NCBI RefSeq assembly: GCF_001949145.1
Contig: NW_019091736.1
Location: 53,938-117,937, forward strand
From: Acanthaster planci
Taxonomy: Eukaryota; Echinodermata; Asteroidea; Valvatida; Acanthasteridae
Direction: 5' to 3'
Length of the DNA stretch: 64,000 nucleotides
Positions within the stretch are counted from its first letter, which is position 1, and each line of letters opens with the position of its first letter. Both the position numbers and the translations under genes were made by a program. Shown one piece after another: positions 1 to 10,490 of the stretch. Below the pieces are notes generated by a model. That model did not search any database. It saw only the letters and a list, made by a program, of their open reading frames with translations, and had not been told where the DNA came from.

Positions 1-2880
1 GGAGGCCACGATTGATTTTATATGGATTTTTATATATTTAACGGAATATTCAAATATTCAAAATTTAATAATGAATCACATGATGACGTCATCATGACGT
101 GAATATTTCAGAATTATCTTTGTTTTATAGTTAGTGTTTGCTGTAAGTTTTACAACAATCAACGATTAATAAGGTACAAAAATAGTGCCTCAAAAAGGTG
201 TACAAAGTTAATGGGCTGAAATAAATACTGAAAAATCAATAATAAATCACTTGATGACATCATCATGACGTCATAAATTTGGATGTATCTTTGCATCAGG
301 GTCTTTGTTGGCTGTAACTTTGGTTACAATTGAAGATCACCAAATTATCAAAATAGTGTCATGAAAATGTGTACAAAGTCAATAGGCTGAAATAAATATT
401 GAGAAATCAATAGTAAATTACTTGATGACGATGTCATTTCTTGAAAGAATTCTTGCATAAGGGTCTTTGTTCGATATCACTTTCATAGTGATCAAGCATC
501 ACGAAAATTTCAAAATAGTGGCTTGACAATGTGTACTACATGTAAATCTAGGGACCGAAAACACTTATGCAAAGAAGCTGCCCCTTTATGATGTCATGTG
601 ATTTGTGTTCAAACTGAAAGAAAATTATGAAAAATTATTTGATATTCAGACTCTTGGGTATACATGTAATCGAACGAAGACGAAAAAGAATATGATTTTT
701 CTTTTGTTCTCATAGCAATTCTCAGCCAAAGTTCAGGACTACTCTCATTAAGATCGATAAGATTGTGTAGCAAAGCAAAAACCGTGTACAAAACCTATGG
801 GGAAAACTGCAGCTTTAATCTCATGTCACGTGACCCCTGATGAAATAATTTTGACGATTCTTGAGAGCCTCTCTTCATCAGGGACTTCAAGTGTACATTG
901 AACGAAATAATTCATATTTACCAAAGTGCCAAGGACAGGCTGTTGAAAAATGTGTACAAAACCTATGGGGAAGATGAAATATCTAAAAATCAATTAAAAA
1001 ATTTGTGATGACGTCATCATAACACCATGTATTTTGCAAAATTCTTTCATTAGGGTCTTTGTTGTCCGTAACTTTGAAGTTGATTAAACCTTTCAAACTA
1101 ACCCAAATGCTGACTTGAAAACGTGTACAAAGTGAATGGGCTGAAATAAATATTGAAAAATCAATAGTAAATCACATGATGAGGTCATCATTACGTCATT
1201 TACTTGCAATAATTTTGTATCAGGGTTGTTATTGGCTGTCACTTTGATAACGATCAAACATTGCAAAAGTTTCAAAATTGTGCCATAAAACCGTGTACAA
1301 AGTCAATTGGCTATAAACTTGTTTGCAGAAACACTGCTCCTTTTAAGTTGAAGTCACATGATTTGCTCTTAAACTGAACAATTGTTATGAAATATTATTT
1401 CATATTAGGACTCTTAGGCAGATTTCAAATCAAATAATTGAGCATAAAGTACCTGATTTCTCTTTCGTTTTTATAGTAATCTTGTGCCGAAGTAAAGGAT
1501 TACGCGTTCACTTGTGTTAATTAGAAAAACGTGTACAAAATGTATGAGGGAAAATAAAATATTCAAAAATCAATATAAAATTATCTATAAATCTTGCATC
1601 AGGGTCTTTATTAGCTATCACTTTGCCAACGATCAAACATTGCAAAGTTACCAAAATTGTCGCTCAAAAACATGTACAAAGTCAATGGGCTATAAACTCT
1701 TTCACAGAAACACTGCTCCTTTAAGTAGAAAAACGTGTACAAAACCTATGGGGAAAAATTTAATATTCCAAAATGAATGTAAAAAATGTGATGATGTCAT
1801 CATGACGTCATCCCTTTGCAATAAATCTTGCATCAGGGTCTTTGTTGGCTGTCACTTTGTGAACGATCAAACATTGCAAAGTTACCAAAATTGTGGCTCG
1901 AAAACGTGTACAAGGTCAATGGGCTAGAAACACGTACGCAGGAAAACTGCTCCTTTTATTTCATGACACGTGATTTTTGTCTAAACTGGGAAAAAACTTA
2001 TGAAATATTATTTGATATTTGGACTCTTGGGTATATTTGCAATCGAACGGAAGAGAAAAGTTAGTCTGATTTCTCTTTCGTTCTGGTATTAATTCTCAGT
2101 TGAAGTTGAGGACTGCTCAAGCAATTGTGTACAAACCTGCCAAGATTGAAGTCTGTCTGATTTTCCTAACTGCCAAAGTGCTTTGCCAGAAAAAAATTGA
2201 CTGAATAAGGACGAAAAAAAAGGAAGAAAAGAAAAAAAAGAGAGGTCATCTGTCTGTTTGCCAACAGTACAGAGGGCTTTTTCGCATTCTTTTGTACATT
2301 TGAACAACTACGGCATCATCACATCAAGTCATTTTTTGTATGTAACACCTCTCTTTCAAGTTATCTGCAAAGTTTCTATTTGGTATTCTGTGGCACTCTT
2401 TGACTGAGTACTTTGTTTACAGCTTCTAAGTCATCTAGTGAAAAAACCAGTTGAAGCCTGGGACGGAGTCAGAGTTCAGTATTGGAAAAACAGAACAGCT
2501 GATCCCAAAGAGTAAGGACATACGCAAATGCGTAGGCAAAACGGCACTTGTATACATGGGTTTCAAAATGTGTACAAAGTCAATGGGAGAAACTAAATTT
2601 TCAAAATTTAATAATAAATCAATTCATGAAGTCAAAGTGACGTAATTCTTCCAGGACCATCTATGGTGTATGGTCTTTGCTTAGACCAATTTTCATTTTG
2701 TGGAGTGGCTTTGACTATGCCATTCTGGCAGTTGGAAAACATGTACAAAACAAATGGGGATAATTAAATATCCAAAATTCAATTAAAAATTTGGTGATGA
2801 CATCATCGTGACGTCATGCTTCACGGCACATCTTTGCCATAGGGTCTTTGCTTGAGGCAACTTTGATGAAGATACGAATT
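1..2880. repeat. Composite repeat, TGACGTCA-rich block (block Y)
   Basis: This is a degenerate array of modules of roughly 130-200 bp. Recurring pieces are GTGTACAAAGTCAATGGGCT (near 200, 370, 1120, 1300, 1675, 1905), GTGTACAAAACCTATGGGGA (near 785, 950, 1735), a stretch with TGATGACGTCATCATGACGTCA variants, and phrases resembling CAGGGTCTTTGTTGGCTGTAACTTTG. Full TGACGTCA palindromes lie at 84, 266, 1009, 1803 and 2809. The first ~45 bases match the end of the duplicated block at 3654-3690 and 9868-9911, so the window opens inside a larger X-Y repeat. No coding capacity is supported; the short ORFs here are by-products of the repeat. Satellite-like or complex non-autonomous element are both possible. 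Confidence 0.75.
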
Positions 2881-3690
2881 ATACATTATACTTACTGCTG
2901 AAAAGGGACAGATTAGATTTTTAAACATTAACCCTTTTGGCATTCCATACAATGCAATCTGCTCTTGGCAGCACGTGGCCAGCATTTTGCCAAGTTCCAA
3001 GAATATGCCCTACGCACTCTGCGCCGTCTATGTTGCAGGCAGATATTGGGCGTCCACACAAACACAGTAGCATATGCACAGCATTGTGCGAAATGGGATT
3101 TCCGAGTTGGCAATTTATATTTTAAGGGGGTTTTTGTGGGTGGCGCTTCACGTGTGTGAAAAAGTACACCAGTTAAGCACTTCGTACAGCTGACTCCAAT
3201 GTTTTAGATGTCCGCTCATGCACAATTCACGCTCATGTCTCTTACAGTTGATTTTTTACCAAATTTTGAAGGATAAAAGAAGTTTTTATTGTAATTTCCG
3301 GTCTGATGACGTCATCGGCCCCAAACCTCACACACGTGTTGACCGGGTAAAGATGATCATCTACATCAGTTTTCAGGCGATTTGGACGAACTTTGCCACA
3401 GGCATCTATTCAAAATTTTTCGGAATTTTTAACCTGTCGCTAGAAGGCGCTCAATAATTAGGTTATGTCATCAGTAGATGATTTGATGAATACAATACCC
3501 TAACACCGCAGAAAAGAACTTGATACCTATTACCATTTTTAAACAATAGCCCACTTCCGGTTTAGACCGGAAGGAAGGGTCATGTGATTTGACCCACACA
3601 AGATGAATTCAAGACCACGTTTTATCCTTCCACTTGCTGCAAACAGTATGTTGCGGGAGGCCACGGTTGATTTTATATGGATTTTTATAA
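2880..3690. repeat. Duplicated block X, copy 1
   Basis: This segment aligns over its whole length with 9073-9911 at roughly 85-90% by eye. Shared landmarks include CCCTTTTGGCATTCCATAC, the GCAGCACGTGG segment, a GTCTGATGACGTC motif followed by CACACACGTGTTG, and the end TTTTATATGGATTTTTATAAATT. Copy 1 stops matching at 3690, where unrelated sequence begins, whereas copy 2 runs on into TGACGTCA-type block Y. No open frame is conserved between the copies. It is probably part of a non-coding mobile or satellite unit. Confidence 0.8.
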
Positions 3691-3797
3691 ATTGCGTTGA
3701 CTGCTCTTATCCATCAATGATACCGAGGCCACTGTATGAAGACTGCCCTCGTGTCTGTGCTTATAAACATCTGTGTCATTGCCAAGGGCAAACATTT

Positions 3798-4062
3798 ACA
3801 AGATGTATTTTATTTGTGTTGGGGAAATGTTAATTATATATTACAGGTTTTGCCCTTACCCAATGTATATTAATAAGCACTGTATGCTCAGTGCTTGTCG
3901 GAGAGCTTGCGAAAAAAAAACCTCATAAGCTTACTCGGGTGGGACTCGAACCCATGACCTCCTGCTTACTAGTGCAGATGTCTTAACCACTCGACCACCG
4001 TTGGGTAAGGGCAAAACCTGTTATATGTAATTAACGTCTCCCCAACGCAAAAATACATCTTG
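3798..4062. mobile_element. Foldback element enclosing a tRNA-like sequence
   Basis: Arms at 3798-3862 and 4002-4062 are near-perfect reverse complements of about 60 bp, sharing GGTTTTGCCCTTACCCA and a core close to AAGATGTATTTT. Between them lie a poly-A run and a minus-strand tRNA-like sequence with A and B boxes. The structure could be a MITE that captured a SINE head or a SINE derivative with self-complementary flanks. No target-site duplication was identified with confidence. Confidence 0.65.
3933..4005 (-). repeat. tRNA-derived SINE head, minus strand
   Basis: Read on the minus strand it has a Pol III A box TGGTCGAGTGG (complement of 3988-3998) and B box GGTTCGAGTCC (complement of 3941-3951), with a T-arm stem GTGGG/CCCAC. 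The anticodon arm CTGC/GCAG encloses an 8-nt loop and the acceptor stem pairs poorly, so it is a tRNA-like SINE promoter, not a functional tRNA. Confidence 0.7.
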
Positions 4063-4072
4063 AAAATAGTTC

Positions 4073-4200
4073 GCGGTACCCGCTGCTTCATTTGACTCGG
4101 ACCGGCCAGCCGACCCTGGCAAGCTGGGTGGTCGAGTGGTTAAGACATCTGCACTAGTAAGCAGGAGGTCGTGGGTTCGAGTCCCACCCAAGGGCAAACA
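4073..4200 (+). mobile_element. tRNA-derived SINE copy, plus strand
   Basis: A leader beginning GTACCCGCTGCTTCA and containing ACTCGGACCGGCCAG precedes a tRNA-like body with A box TGGTCGAGTGG at 4129-4139 and B box GGTTCGAGTCC at 4174-4184. The leader and A box recur at 63929-64000, which shows an interspersed family. It is inverted relative to the tRNA-like sequence at 3933-4005, about 120 bp away. Acceptor-stem mismatches argue against a real tRNA gene. Confidence 0.7.
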
Positions 4201-5898
4201 TGTTTATTACAGGTGCAGCAGTTCATGTGTTGATGCATGGGAAAACTTCTGCCAGAACTTGAACGCGTGCAATTACAGCATACATGTGCACATGTATTCA
4301 ATGGCATAGCAACCTTGTGTTCTCACTAAATGGGGAGTACGTGGGGACCTGAATGTTAAAAAGTAGAGGACCAGGCACATTGATGTTGATGGCCTGGGGG
4401 GACCATTTATGATGGTGGTACATGTAATGTACATGGATGTACCCCCCCACACACATACATTGTACACAACATCATGACTGCATAAATCAGAACTGGCAAT
4501 TTGTATGCAACTGCAGGCCTTTTCATCATCACCTGTTAATTTCCTTGCTTTGTGGTACGCACAGCAGCTTCCTCTTTCGTTGGTACCTGTGCCTTGTGAC
4601 GTTGAATTCCATTGCTTGGAACTAACATGGAGAACAGATTTATCTCTAGCTTTCACTCCAGCAGTGATACAAAGTGCACCTACATGTATATGTAAGTAAG
4701 AAGTAAAATGTGGAAATTCAACTATTGCGTGTAATCAGCTTATGGTACATATCGACAGGTATAAATAACCATAGGTTTACATTCTAATTTCATAAATGCT
4801 TGGATATTTACACATGTACCGTGAACCCCTTGCAACATGGTTTGTCCTGGGGGGGCATACATTTAGTTACGAAATATGGTATGGATCGTGAGGGACTTTA
4901 GTCAGGTCTACATTCAAAGTTCATAAATTTTTGGATATTTACACATGTACCATGAACCCCATGTCTCCTTGGAGGCATATTTATAAAATACAGTATGCAC
5001 CGTGAAGGACTTTAGTCAATTTGATGGTCCCTATGTTCAGCGCAGTCGTAAAACTTGCACATGTACAGTATGTACGTGTACATGTATTGTGCTCCATCCT
5101 GATTTGACATGCCTTTGAGTAAAATCCATCATTCTAAAACCATTGAATAATTAATCACTCGATTGTGCTGAACACGTAGCACTAGTTACATAACCACTGT
5201 TAATAATGCCCTTTTTCATCACTTGAACATAAGGTGACCATATCTAAATCTTAAAAAGGCCCTTTGCAGAGTTCAAGTTTCTCGGGATATGTCAGTGCAA
5301 ATTCAAAGCTAATTTGAGTGAGTTTTGTTTCCTTGACATCACCGCCTCTGAGCACAGAAAGTGCAGACAAAAACTTGCAAGTTGAGAATGTTTTGTAATA
5401 CGTTATTTTTGCCTGCCAGAACCAGTTCCAGCACATCATCCATCCAGCCTCCTACGCAGCTGCTCGCCGGACTCCTACATGCACCTTTGCGCACAATCAT
5501 TGTGACCATGCCTATTGGCTGTCAACTCCTTCTGCAATTTCTTGTGCCAGTGCATGAATTTGGTTTCAGTTCAGCTTTTATGGGATTACCTTGGAATCCT
5601 CTGATCAAGCAAAATCCATTAAGAACTCAATAGGTGTAATTTCAGGTCCGGGAAGTCCCAAGAGGACCTAAGAAAACACATGGAACAGTGTCCCAACGGA
5701 CGACTTGACTCTCCCTTTTACGCATGGACGGTCGAGTTGTCTCAACGGTCGAGTGTCTGAAATCGAGTTGACAAACGGTTGAGTTTTCCGGACCCCAAAA
5801 ATATTGTCCCGATCGAACCCATGTTTTTTCACAAACCAATTTTTTTCACAATTTGCCTAAGCCCTGTAGCAAAACTGAATGTAAAGTCATTGAATTTT
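4200..5898. other. Stretch without recognised gene
   Basis: Non-coding sequence with many TACATGTA/ACATGTAC motifs. Two similar phrases around CATAAAT...TGGATATTTACACATGTACC at about 4790 and 4920 suggest a short local duplication of ~130 bp. A patch near 5690-5790 repeats GTCGAGTTG-like words. ORFs here are short and show no recognised domain. Confidence 0.5.
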
Positions 5899-6206
5899 AA
5901 GTGTACAAAGTCAACGGGAGAAATTAAATCTTCGAAATTAAATAAAAAATCTAATTATGATGCCAAAGTGACATCACGCTTCTACATTAATCTATGCTGA
6001 TGGTCTTTGCTTGTACCAAGTTTTAATTTCTGAAGCGGCCAAAGTCTAGGCCATTCTGGCAGTTAAAAAACGTGTACAAAACATATGGGGAAAAATAAAT
6101 ATTTAAAAATCAATAACAAATCACTTGATGACATCATCATGACGTCATGCTTCGTGGCACATCTATACAATAGGGTCTTTGTTTAAGGCAACTTTGATGA
6201 AGATTG
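5899..6206. repeat. Block Y fragment, second copy of 2568-2870
   Basis: Collinear with 2568-2870: it starts GTGTACAAAGTCAACGGGAG, passes a CCATTCTGGCAGTT motif, then GTGTACAAAACATATGGGGA, a TGATGACATCATCATGACGTCA stretch (TGACGTCA at 6140) and GGCAACTTTGATGAAGAT. The same order of motifs supports descent from one longer repeat. Confidence 0.75.
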
Positions 6207-6229
6207 ACCCTTGCTAAGGGACTAAAGTG

Positions 6230-6500
6230 CCGCGGAGAAAAACTGTGTACAAAGGCATGGGCACAAGAAGAAAAAGAAGAAGAAAAAAAAAACATGCACA
6301 AAAAGAATGCCTTTTTCGCAAACTGCGAAAAAACCATAAAAACCTTGACAAAAAGAATGTCCTTTCCGCTACTTGCAGAAAAGCAAAAAAAAAACAAAAG
6401 AAAAAGAATGCCTTATTAGCAAAATTGCAAAAAAGCCAAAAACCAGAAGGAAAACAATAGCTGTTTCAGCCGATTGCCGAAAAAGCTACAAAAAACCAGA
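6230..6500. repeat. A-rich repeat with short hairpin words
   Basis: Several units of the form GCCTTTTTCGCAAACTGCGA followed by A-rich linkers. Each unit contains a small inverted repeat (TTTTCGCAAA/TTTGCGAAAA type). Related segments occur at 10290-10490 and, in reverse complement, at 42500-42600. The lysine-rich ORFs across it come from the A-rich composition. Confidence 0.6.
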
Positions 6501-6529
6501 GATGGTGTTTTTGAACAAACACAGGCTGC

Positions 6530-6745
6530 TTCGGAGTCATCATCACATAAGGTCAATATACCTGTTAAGCACTCCCTTTTCAAGATACATGTACATGTGT
6601 CTGCAAGATTTGAACCCGATCAGACTGTACTGTAGGAGATATACATGTAGGGCCTTAAAGAGTGCACCTTTAATGTCATGTGACTTGTCTCCTGATGACG
6701 TCATCATCACCCCCGTTCCGAAGAGCACTTCGGAACGCACTCCTT
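6530..6745. repeat. Block Y module with TGACGTCA and a hairpin
   Basis: Contains a TGCAAGATTTGAACCCGATC phrase and GTGCACCTTTAATGTCATGT followed by TGACGTCA at 6696. Both parts recur, in different order, at 8927-9060. A perfect 9-bp hairpin (GTTCCGAAG, loop AGCA, CTTCGGAAC) sits at 6715-6736. No gene is supported. Confidence 0.5.
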
Positions 6746-7014
6746 CCCGTTCGCTTGCATGAGTGATTCAGAGAGTATTGTTATGTTAATTGGCCATTCC
6801 TGTGCGTGCGAGAACGGCAGTGTCACAACAAAGATGCGAAGAACATACAAGCTGTTCTTGAGTCTTGGCTAAATACCGGTAAGTGTCAACAGTGCTTGGT
6901 CCGATAAGACCTTTTCTCTTCCTCTTAGAGAAATGCTCATGTTGCCCCTTTGATGTACGAACTTCCCACATTTTGTACATTCTTATTAAAAATGATCCTG
7001 GTCAAGGTTTTCCT

Positions 7015-7770
7015 TTGAAAATGTTGAGGAGGAAAGAAATATATTTTGATGGGTTGGGTGCTTGGAATAAGAAAAAAAACGTGAACGGGTGCAGGAATAA
7101 ATAAAAACCAGGTGTAGTCTTGTTTTGGAAAGAAAAAAACGCCAAGGAGGAAAGAATTTATGTATTTGATGGGTTGGGATAGATGCTTCGAATAAAAATG
7201 CAGTGGTGCTGGGAAAAAATAAAACCCACAAGTGGACAAGGTTTGATAGAAAAGAAATGCGGCAAAGGGAAGAATTAATATTCTTGGCGGGTTGGGTGCT
7301 CTGACTAAAAAATGCAGTTGTGCATGGGAAAAAAATGAAAACCACAAGTGGTCGAGGTTTGAATAGAAAATAAATGCCTAGGAGGAAAGAATGAATATAT
7401 TTTGATGGGTTGAGATGGATGCTCTGAAAAACTATGCTGTTGTGCCCGGGAAAAAAATAGAAATGAGTGGTCAAGGTGTGGATAGAAAAGAAATGCCGAG
7501 GTGGGAAGAAAAGAATTAATAGTATTGGCAGGTTGGGTGCTCCAATTAAAAAAAGCAGAGGTGCAGGGAAAAATTTTAAAACCACACCTTGTCTAAGTTT
7601 GGATAGAAAGTAAATACTGGTAGGAAAGAATTAATATTTTTGGCGGGTTTGGTCCTCCGAATAAAAAAAAAAGCTGTGGTACAGAAAAAAATAAAACCTT
7701 GGAGAAATGCTGAGGGTTGGGTGCTCCGAATAAAATAAGTGAGGGGTTGTGCAAGTGAGGAATAAAAAAG
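7015..7770. repeat. ~118 bp tandem satellite, array 1
   Basis: About six degenerate units with a spacing of ~116-125 bp. Each has GGAAAGAAT..., a TTTGATGGGTTGG or TTGGCGGGTTGGG phrase, a GCTCCGAATAAAA-type phrase, GTGCAGGGAAAAAA, AAAACCACA and GTCAAGGTTTGGATAGAAA. Unit starts are near 7029, 7147, 7265, 7384, 7508 and 7624. The long minus-strand ORFs (up to 199 codons) are frame-open because the units are AT-rich and lack stops in phase; they repeat with the unit and are not a gene. Related to the array at 23690-24260. Confidence 0.85.
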
Positions 7771-8925
7771 TGGCTCCGCAAATCCTGAAGATAAAAAATT
7801 CTGGAATAAATCCACCCCTGCTCTACAGGAAGATAAAACTCCTGAGGGGTGATTGACAGCTCTATTGTTCCGTTTGACACAATGTATATTTTTAAGTATT
7901 TGGGTCATGCAGGCTCTCTTTGAAGATGCCCTTGGGGGCAGATACAGAGATCATAAGTCCTCAGCCAATTATGAGTTGATTCTTTACAAGTAAAGCAGCC
8001 ATTGGTTGGATACACTTGCGCAGTCCCAGAGTTATGCCACTGTTGCCAAGAAACAGTATTACCAAGGGAAAACCTGGGGCCTTTAAGTTGCTGCCTGGAC
8101 TTTGTCTGGCCCCCAGCCAGACTTTGTCCTACAGCCTTTGATAAATTGAATAATGTTCCTTCATCTCCTTATCTTGACATTAAATTATGGCAAATAGCAT
8201 TTTCCAGGCCTTAAAATTTATAAACAACTTCTTCCACAAAAATTTAATCACCTTTTCGGGAGAAAAAATATTCCTCTGAACAGCCAGAATGAATATAGTT
8301 CTTATAATTACTGTGATAAATTGCAACAACTTCCTCTCTGTTCTCTCTTTTTTTTTAAAAGTCATTTGTCGTCAATAACAGCACACCGGTATACACTCGG
8401 ACAACCATAAATGCCTTGTTGAGCTACATACTGTACATGTGCAATGTACATACATTAAAAACTCACTTGTTGGGCGGAGACAGAGCTGACATGCGGCGGC
8501 TTTTTGTGTGTGTGTTCTGGCCAAACCGTTAAGGGCAATCTGAAAAGTTGCTATTAAACATAAATTCTGACCCTTAAAATCTGTGAAGCACAAGTATCGT
8601 TGGATTGGTTTTTAAATGTGCAAAAGCAGGAATATTCTTTTTGCTGGAAGTCCTTAAAATTAAAGATTAGAAATCTTCAAAAAGAGCAGCCAATTGGGGC
8701 CTACAATGTTTTTGCCTAGATCTCAATGACAAAACTCTGAAATGGTAGAACAAATTTGTGAAGGTGATAATACACTCTGATAGGAAGGGTTACAACCTGG
8801 AATGAAAATAATGCAATTGGCAGGGCTCAAAATCCTTACCCTAATTCTAGTATGAAGAGTGCTGACAAAAAAAATGCGTTCCTGGCGTTCGCATGCATGC
8901 AAACGGTCTCTGTATTTTTGATCCC
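7771..8925. other. Stretch without recognised gene
   Basis: Mixed non-coding sequence with no domain-bearing frame and no strong tandem structure. The rightmost part (8700-8925) leads into a fragment resembling the module at 6650-6710. Confidence 0.4.
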
Positions 8926-9072
8926 GTCCCTTAAATGGTGCACCTTTATTGTCACAAGACTTGTCTACTGATGGCGTTGTCATCACGTGAGGTCAGTTTC
9001 CGTTTGTAAACCCTTCCCTTCTTAACTACATGTACCTGCAAGGTTTCAACCCAATAAGACATGTACAATACA

Positions 9073-9911
9073 ATATACAATACAAAACATTATACTTATC
9101 GCGGAAAATTCACAGATTAGGTATTTTAAACATTTGTCCCTTTTGGCATTCCATACTATGCGATCTGCTCTCGGCAGCACGTGGTCGATATTTTGCCAAG
9201 TCCTGAGTACTGGTATATGCCCTACGCACTGTGCGCCGTCTATGTTGCAGGCAGACATTGGGTGTCCACACACACAGTAGCATATGCACAGCATGCAAAA
9301 TGGGATTTTCGACTTGAATTTTATATTTTAAGGGGTTTTTTGTCGGTGGCGCTTCATTTGTGTGAAAAAGTACACCAGTTATGCACTTCATGCAGCTGAC
9401 TCCAATGTTTTAGCTGTAATCTCATGCACAATTCATGCTTATATCTCTTACATTTGATTTTTTACTGAATTTTGAAGAATAAAAGAAGTTTTTATTGTAA
9501 CTTCCGGTCTGATGACGTCGTCAGCCCCAAACTTCACACACGTGTTGCAGGATAAAGATGATCATCTACATCAATTTTCAGGCAATTCGGATGAACTTCA
9601 CCACAGACATCTATTCACCATTCATTTTTCGGAATTTTTAACCCGTCGCTAGAGGGCCCTCGATAATTAGGTAATGTCATCAGTAGATGATTTAAAAAAT
9701 ACAATACCCTGACAAACTAACACCGTTCAAAACAACTTGATACCTATTACCATTTTTAAACAATAGACCACTTGAGGTTTCGACCAGAAGGAAGGGTCAC
9801 GTGATATGACCCACACAAGGTGAATTCAAGACTACATTTTATCCTGCCACTTGCTGCAAACAGAATGTTGCGGGAGGCCAGGGTCGATTTTATATGGATT
9901 TTTATAAATTT
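9073..9911. repeat. Duplicated block X, copy 2
   Basis: Second copy of 2880-3690 in the same orientation with the same landmarks. Differences include small indels and a GTCTGATGACGTCGTC variant that lost the perfect TGACGTCA seen in copy 1. At 9868-9911 it passes directly into block Y, giving the unbroken X-to-Y junction that also explains how the window begins. Confidence 0.8.
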
Positions 9912-10490
9912 AACCAAATATTTAAATATTCAAAATTTAATAATAAATCAATTGATGATGTCATCTTGACATAAATGTTTAAATATTATCTTCATTTTAT
10001 AGTGCTTGCTGTAACTTGATGACGATCGAACATTGCTAAGTAACTACAATAGTGCCTTGAAAACATGTACAAAGTGAAGGGAATGAAAAAATATTTAAAA
10101 ATCAACAATAAATGACTTCATGACGTCATCGTGACGGCACACTTGGACATACATCTATGCAATAATGACTATGCCTATGCCAACTTTGAATGCTGTGCGA
10201 CAGATTAATGGCAAAAAGTCCTGCACAGAAAAAACGTGTGCAAAGTCTATTGACTTTGGGCACAAAAAGAAGAACCCCCCCAAAAAAAAAGCCTTACAAA
10301 GGCTTTTCGCAAAATTGCGAAAAAAGCCGAAAAAACAATACAGAAATGATGCCTTTTTTGCAAAAATGAACAAAAAGGCCCCCAGAAAAACAGAACAAAA
10401 GAATGTCTTTTTTGCAAAATTGCAAAAAAGCCCTAAAAAAAAGAAGAAAAAGAACGCCTTTTACCAAAATTGTAAAAAGGTGAAACTAGC
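9912..10490. repeat. Block Y fragment plus A-rich hairpin repeat
   Basis: Starts with the AAATATTCAAAATTTAATAA phrase seen at 53-71, contains ACATGTACAAAGTGAAGGG, TGACGTCA at 10121 and an AAAAACGTGTGCAAAGTC phrase. From 10290 it turns into A-rich units with GCCTTTTTTGCAAAATTGCA-like hairpin words. The order of Y followed by the A-rich part matches 5899-6500, so the A-rich hairpins belong to the same repeat. Confidence 0.7.

Noticed and set aside
1-2880. CRISPR array
   Set aside because: Units vary in length and sequence, no constant repeat with unique spacers, no cas genes, and the DNA is animal.
4122-4193. Functional tRNA gene
   Set aside because: 8-nt anticodon loop and mismatched acceptor stem; an upstream leader shared with another copy shows a SINE.
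6204-6762. Lysine-rich ORFs
   Set aside because: Produced by the A-rich repeat in all frames; same effect at 10165-10611.
6986-7585. 199-codon minus-strand ORF and neighbours
   Set aside because: Translation repeats with the 118 bp satellite unit; no stop falls in phase by chance.
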